Program-made: the position numbers and the translations under genes
Source: Jeotgalicoccus sp.
GTDB lineage: Bacteria; Bacillota; Bacilli; Staphylococcales; Salinicoccaceae
Direction: 5' to 3'
DNA length: 64,000 nucleotides
Assembly: GCA_003513765.1 (NCBI GenBank)
Contig: DONT01000011.1
Span: 1-64,000, forward strand
Notes under the pieces: model-generated
What the model saw: only the letters and a program-made list of their open reading frames with translations
The model's database searches: none
What the model was told of the DNA's origin: nothing
In this document: piece by piece, positions 60,208 through 64,000 of the stretch
Position numbering within the stretch: position 1 is the first letter of the stretch
Layout of the letters: each line of letters opens with the position of its first letter

Positions 60208-61356
60208 ATGCAAGAAGAGTTACTGCTCACACCCGGGCCAACACCAGTTGCCCGACGCACTTATCAAGCAATGTCTCAAGGTATTTTCGGTCACAGAACC
60301 AGCCGCTTCAAAGAAATGTCTGCTGATATACAAACCAGACTACAGCCTATATTCGGCACGGATAACCCCGTCGCTGTACTGACTTCATCAGGCACCAGCG
60401 CGCTTGAAGCAGCAATGGTCAACCTTGTTGATGACGGAGATACGGTTGTTTTAATCGTCAGCGGCGTATTCGGCGGAAAGTTCGCAGATATCGCAGGACG
60501 CTACAGCTTCAACGTACATATTTACGATGTGACATGGGGGGAAGCTGCCGATCCACAGGCATTTGAAGAGTATCTGAACGGACTCGATAATGTAACCGCA
60601 GTATTTACTCAGGCATGCGAGACCTCAACATCTGTGCTTCACCCGCTCACTGAGCTGGCTGAAGTTGTTCATAATTATAATAAAGAAACGCTGTTTATCG
60701 TCGATGCAGTCAGTGCGCTTGGCGGAGCCGATATGAACATGCAGCGTGATAATATCGACTGCATAGTTTCAGGCAGTCAGAAAGCAATGATGCTGCCTCC
60801 GGGCCTGGCATTCGTCGCTCTTAACGATAGAGCACTCAGCAAAGTAAACAGCTCACGCCACGGACGCTATTATCTCGATTTAAAAATGTACTTTAAGTCT
60901 CTTGAAGTAGATTATACGCCGCAGACACCGGCTGTAACTTTGTACCAGGGACTGGATGATATACTCGATATGATTCACGAAGAAACAATCGAAGAAGTAT
61001 TTCTTCGTCATAAAAAAATGCAGAAAATGCTGCGCCGCGGTCTCGAAGCACTGGAGCTTGAGCTTTTTGTAAAAGAAGAGTCCGCTTCACCTACAGTGAC
61101 AGCAGTAACTTCGACACCTGAAGAAATTGCGCACATTAAAGATGAACTGGATAAAAATTATAATATTTCTGTTGCCGGCGGCCAGAAAGACCTCGCTGGA
61201 AAAATTATTCGTATTGGCCACATGGGCTTTATGTTCCCGAAAGATATGCTGGCTATTTTAAGTGCTCTGGAAGATATTTTAAGCAAACTGCGCAAGAAAA
61301 ATTACTACGGCAAAGCATTAACTGCCGCTCAGGAGAGTTTATATGACGAAGCATAA
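60208..61356 (+). CDS. class V aminotransferase (SerC/AGXT-like)
   Basis: PLP-dependent aminotransferase of fold type I, class V, 382 residues. Opening LLTPGPTPVARRTY, SSGTSALEAAMVNL for phosphate binding, FIVDAVSALGG with the PLP-ring aspartate, and SGSQKAM with the PLP lysine near residue 192. Relatives are alanine-glyoxylate or phosphoserine-type aminotransferases (annotated soluble hydrogenase subunit in older staphylococcal genomes). The 14-base overlap with serA suggests serine biosynthesis or serine-glyoxylate interconversion. Confidence 0.83.
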   Translation: MQEELLLTPGPTPVARRTYQAMSQGIFGHRTSRFKEMSADIQTRLQPIFGTDNPVAVLTSSGTSALEAAMVNLVDDGDTVVLIVSGVFGGKFADIAGRYSFNVHIYDVTWGEAADPQAFEEYLNGLDNVTAVFTQACETSTSVLHPLTELAEVVHNYNKETLFIVDAVSALGGADMNMQRDNIDCIVSGSQKAMMLPPGLAFVALNDRALSKVNSSRHGRYYLDLKMYFKSLEVDYTPQTPAVTLYQGLDDILDMIHEETIEEVFLRHKKMQKMLRRGLEALELELFVKEESASPTVTAVTSTPEEIAHIKDELDKNYNISVAGGQKDLAGKIIRIGHMGFMFPKDMLAILSALEDILSKLRKKNYYGKALTAAQESLYDEA

Positions 61357-62938
61357 CGTAATTGTACTGGACCCTGTCAGCCAGGAAGGCATACAGGCAC
61401 TTATTGATAATGATAATTTTAACGTTACACGCCAGGAAGGTTTATCGGAAGCACAGATTGTGGATATCATTCATGATTTCGATGCTGTAATTGTCCGCAG
61501 CCAGACGAAAATTACAGAACGCATTATTCAGCACGCTAAAAAACTTAAGATGATTGCACGTGCCGGTGTCGGCGTCGACAATATCGATATCGATGCAGCA
61601 ACAAAACACGGGGTTATCGTCGTCAACGCTCCTGAAGGAAACACTATTTCCGCGACCGAGCATACGATGGCAATGATGCTGTCAATGGCACGCGATATAC
61701 CGGAAGCATATAAGGAACTTACTGACGGTGAATGGAACCGCAGCGCTCATAAAGGTGTCGAGCTTTACGGCAAGACGCTTGGGATTATCGGCGCAGGGAA
61801 AATCGGTTTCGGAGTTGCCAGACGAGCTAAAAGTTTCGGCATGAAGATTGTTGCATTTGACCCGTACTTATCCGACGATAAAGCCCGCGACAATGAGATT
61901 GTTAAAATGGAAGTCGATGAAGTGGCAGCGGCAGCAGATTTTATTACTGTCCATACTCCTCTGACTCCTCAGACAAAAGGCATAATCGGTGCTGACTTCT
62001 TCAGTAAATGTAAAAAAGAGGGTGTTTATCTGATTAACGTCGCACGCGGCGGTATTATCGATGAAGACGATTTACTCGTCGCGCTCGATTCAGGTATCGT
62101 AAAAGGTGCAGCACTCGATGTGTTCGTCTCAGAGCCGCCGGAAAACACTGCACTCCTGACACATCGCCGCACTGTCGTTACACCGCATCTTGGTGCATCA
62201 ACAGCAGAAGCACAGGAAAAAGTTGCTGTGAGTGTGTCTAAAGAAATCATCGAGTATTTTGAAGAAAATAAAATTACTCATGCCGTTAACGCGCCGCGTG
62301 TCAGCGAGTCTGTCGCAGAAGAATTAAAACCTTATATGTCTATCGTGAAACATTTGGGACAGTTCGGCATTCAGCTCCTCGATACACCGCCTGAGGAAGT
62401 GAAAATTAAATATCACGGAGATATCGCTGTGGATGACACGAGTATCTTAACGCGTACGTTCGTAACTAATATGCTAAAACCCCACTTTGGTGCTGAGGTG
62501 AATATTATTAACGCACTGTACTACTTAAATGAACGCGACGTGACTTATAAAGTTGAAAAGAAAGCAAAGGCTGACGGCTATACCAACTATCTGGAAGTTG
62601 AACTGATTAATGATAATGAGCACGTTACACTCGGGGCTTCAACAATCCCCGGATACGGAGAGCGTCTCGTAAAAATTAACGAGTATCCTATTGATTTCAG
62701 ACCGGAAGAGAATATCCTCATAATTGAACATACAGACCGCCCCGGCATCATCGGTGAGCTCGGTGCCCTGCTTGGTGAAGATGAAGTAAACATCGCTTCA
62801 ATGCAGCTTGCACGCCTGTCTAAAGAAGGTGACGCAATGGTTCTCTTCACACTCGATAATCAAGTCAACGAAGAAACATATGAAAAAATAAAAAATGTCT
62901 CAAACATTCATAAAGTGCACACGATTAAACTGGGATAA
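61343..62938 (+). CDS. serA: D-3-phosphoglycerate dehydrogenase
   Basis: First step of serine synthesis (3-phosphoglycerate to 3-phosphohydroxypyruvate). 531 residues in the long form: catalytic and Rossmann domains (GIIGAGKIG near 149, catalytic His in TPHLGASTAEAQ), an intervening allosteric-substrate-binding domain (about 318-450) and a C-terminal ACT domain (about 455-531, IIEHTDRPGIIGELG) for serine feedback. Second gene of the operon; a perfect terminator follows. Confidence 0.94.
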   Translation: MTKHNVIVLDPVSQEGIQALIDNDNFNVTRQEGLSEAQIVDIIHDFDAVIVRSQTKITERIIQHAKKLKMIARAGVGVDNIDIDAATKHGVIVVNAPEGNTISATEHTMAMMLSMARDIPEAYKELTDGEWNRSAHKGVELYGKTLGIIGAGKIGFGVARRAKSFGMKIVAFDPYLSDDKARDNEIVKMEVDEVAAAADFITVHTPLTPQTKGIIGADFFSKCKKEGVYLINVARGGIIDEDDLLVALDSGIVKGAALDVFVSEPPENTALLTHRRTVVTPHLGASTAEAQEKVAVSVSKEIIEYFEENKITHAVNAPRVSESVAEELKPYMSIVKHLGQFGIQLLDTPPEEVKIKYHGDIAVDDTSILTRTFVTNMLKPHFGAEVNIINALYYLNERDVTYKVEKKAKADGYTNYLEVELINDNEHVTLGASTIPGYGERLVKINEYPIDFRPEENILIIEHTDRPGIIGELGALLGEDEVNIASMQLARLSKEGDAMVLFTLDNQVNEETYEKIKNVSNIHKVHTIKLG

Positions 62939-62988
62939 AAATTAAAATATTCCACAGGATTATTTCCGCATATATCTTCCTTAAATAT

Positions 62989-63034
62989 AAAAGAACACCG
63001 CCTTGAATCTTAAGATTCAAGGCGGTGTTCTTTT
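62989..63034. terminator. bidirectional terminator
   Basis: Perfect 21-bp stem (62989-63009 with 63014-63034), loop TTAA, A and T runs at the ends. Shared by serA (+) and the HAD gene (-). Confidence 0.93.
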
Positions 63035-63045
63035 GAGTATCTATT

Positions 63046-64000
63046 TTATTTAACAAGCGTCTCAACAAGTTCAGGTACTCCAAGTACATTTTTCAGCATC
63101 TGTTCTTTTGGCACATTCAGCTCATCGAATGTGCTGATAATATCATCACCTGTCAACCCTGTCAGCGTCGCAATAAATACTGCGCCGATTTTATCTGCAC
63201 AGTAAAAGTCCGCAACAGAGTCACCGACGATAAAGATCTGTTCGTCACTTTCGTTTCTGCCCTCAACAGCAGCTTCAAACAATGCATCGTTCTGAACATA
63301 CAGGCTCCATAAATAACTGAACGGATGCGGCTTAGTGAGGGCATGAGCTGCAGTACTTTTATCCTCTGCATCCATTACCTCACTCGCAGTTGAAACACGG
63401 CGCTCTTCAAATACGTCCATCAGGCCGACTTCGTCAAACGGCAGCAGTGTTTCCTGTCTCGGTCTTCCTGTTGCGACACCCACTGTGTATCCTTTAGCTT
63501 TCAGTCCATTAAGCATTTCTTTAATTGCTTCTGGATCTACAATCCATTCTTCATCGTAAATAAAACCTGTCTTCTGAAGTTCTTCAGCCGGTTTACCGGT
63601 ATCTGCTTCAACAAGCTCACTGCCTAAATACCATTCCTGATATTTAAAGTGCCCCTGATTCCAAATCGGTCCGTACATTTTGAAGACATCCGGATTCTGC
63701 AAATTCTGTAACGTTCCGGCATAGTCGATTAAAGCACTGTATATTTCATCTTTAGTGAAGTTTCCCCGGGAAATAAACTCTACTACTGCTTGTGGATTGA
63801 CAGATACTTCACCAAGCATATCTCCAACTGCGTTTAAATCTGTCACGTCGATACCAGCCAGATTTAAATTTTCCTGTTTCAGTATATCTATGTACATCAG
63901 TGCAAACGTAATAAAAAGCATATCCCAGTTTGAATTCAGTCCTGCTTCTTTAAAGTGTTTAAGCACACGGTCATCAGCAAAAATTGTACTGCGGATATCG
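63046..64000 (-). CDS. HAD family hydrolase, 5-prime end outside window
   Basis: At least 317 residues; the frame is open to the right edge (reading DIRSTIFADDRVLKHF before the first candidate GTG at 63966), so the start and the motif I aspartates lie outside. Visible HAD motifs: VATGRPRQ (motif II), the lysine in LTKPHPFSY, and GDSVADFYCA (motif IV). A large helical cap occupies the first 170 residues seen. The substrate is unknown. Confidence 0.8.
   Translation of the reverse strand, partial: DIRSTIFADDRVLKHFKEAGLNSNWDMLFITFALMYIDILKQENLNLAGIDVTDLNAVGDMLGEVSVNPQAVVEFISRGNFTKDEIYSALIDYAGTLQNLQNPDVFKMYGPIWNQGHFKYQEWYLGSELVEADTGKPAEELQKTGFIYDEEWIVDPEAIKEMLNGLKAKGYTVGVATGRPRQETLLPFDEVGLMDVFEERRVSTASEVMDAEDKSTAAHALTKPHPFSYLWSLYVQNDALFEAAVEGRNESDEQIFIVGDSVADFYCADKIGAVFIATLTGLTGDDIISTFDELNVPKEQMLKNVLGVPELVETLVK

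Overview
The window is chromosomal DNA of a low-GC Gram-positive coccus of the family Staphylococcaceae. Evidence: a complete S10-spc-alpha ribosomal protein cluster on the minus strand with staphylococcus-like protein sequences; FemX/FmhB just upstream of the S10 operon, as I recall it in staphylococci; a long MntR with a C-terminal extension; an SE1832-type small protein; and the class V aminotransferase-serA pair. Several features fit an outlying genus (Jeotgalicoccus, Salinicoccus or a relative) better than Staphylococcus itself: a kbaA-salA remnant of the Bacillus-type locus beside an rRNA operon, two Mn permease subunits, and a NadR-like bifunctional enzyme. The genus assignment is inference.

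Layout. 1-467: three near-identical strong promoters on the minus strand, firing out of the left edge, almost certainly into a 16S-23S-5S operon. 468-8387: minus-strand housekeeping genes (kbaA, salA/mrp, amidohydrolase, proC, and an operon of a small acidic protein, pdp, a UDP-sugar pyrophosphorylase and trhA). 8501-13477: an SDR gene, then a manganese ABC importer with two permeases under a DtxR/MntR-type operator, closed by mntR. 13591-22000: PerR-box-controlled dps, HAD phosphatase, RNase HI, MFS pump, LLM flavoenzyme, half-size YhgE, CorA. 22036-25846: NCS1 permease, PucR regulator and divergent ridA, a probable nucleobase or ureide uptake module. 25907-26111: five exact-length 41-bp tandem hairpin repeats. 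26146-34530: mixed accessory and housekeeping genes (DUF393, DUF421, AEC transporter, YaiI, NCS2 permease, YfiT-type DinB protein, a two-repeat lipoprotein, SDR, HAD, VOC), ending in two gene remnants joined at a deletion.

34647-52910: the minus-strand ribosomal superoperon read from rpsJ at the right to rpsI at the left: S10-L3-L4-L23-L2-S19-L22-S3-L16-L29-S17-L14-L24-L5-S14-S8-L6-L18-S5-L30-L15-secY-adk-infA-L36-S13-S11-rpoA-L17-ecfA1-ecfA2-ecfT-truA-L13-S9. L36 and L30 are too short for usual ORF cut-offs and were read directly. Non-coding gaps stand out: a structured leader before rpsJ, a closed RNA-like domain between adk and infA, a multi-hairpin terminator between rplQ and ecfA1, and a separate promoter and leader for rplM-rpsI.

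53206-64000: purine permease plus YczE-like protein, SE1832 protein, MFS pump with two small membrane proteins, femX, a small membrane protein, NadR-like enzyme, aminotransferase-serA, and a HAD hydrolase cut by the right edge. No CRISPR array, insertion sequence, prophage or tRNA gene was seen. Most of the window is ordinary core genome; the most interesting material is non-coding: the infA leader, the rplQ-ecfA1 hairpins, the 41-bp repeat array and a possible pseudoknot after mntR.
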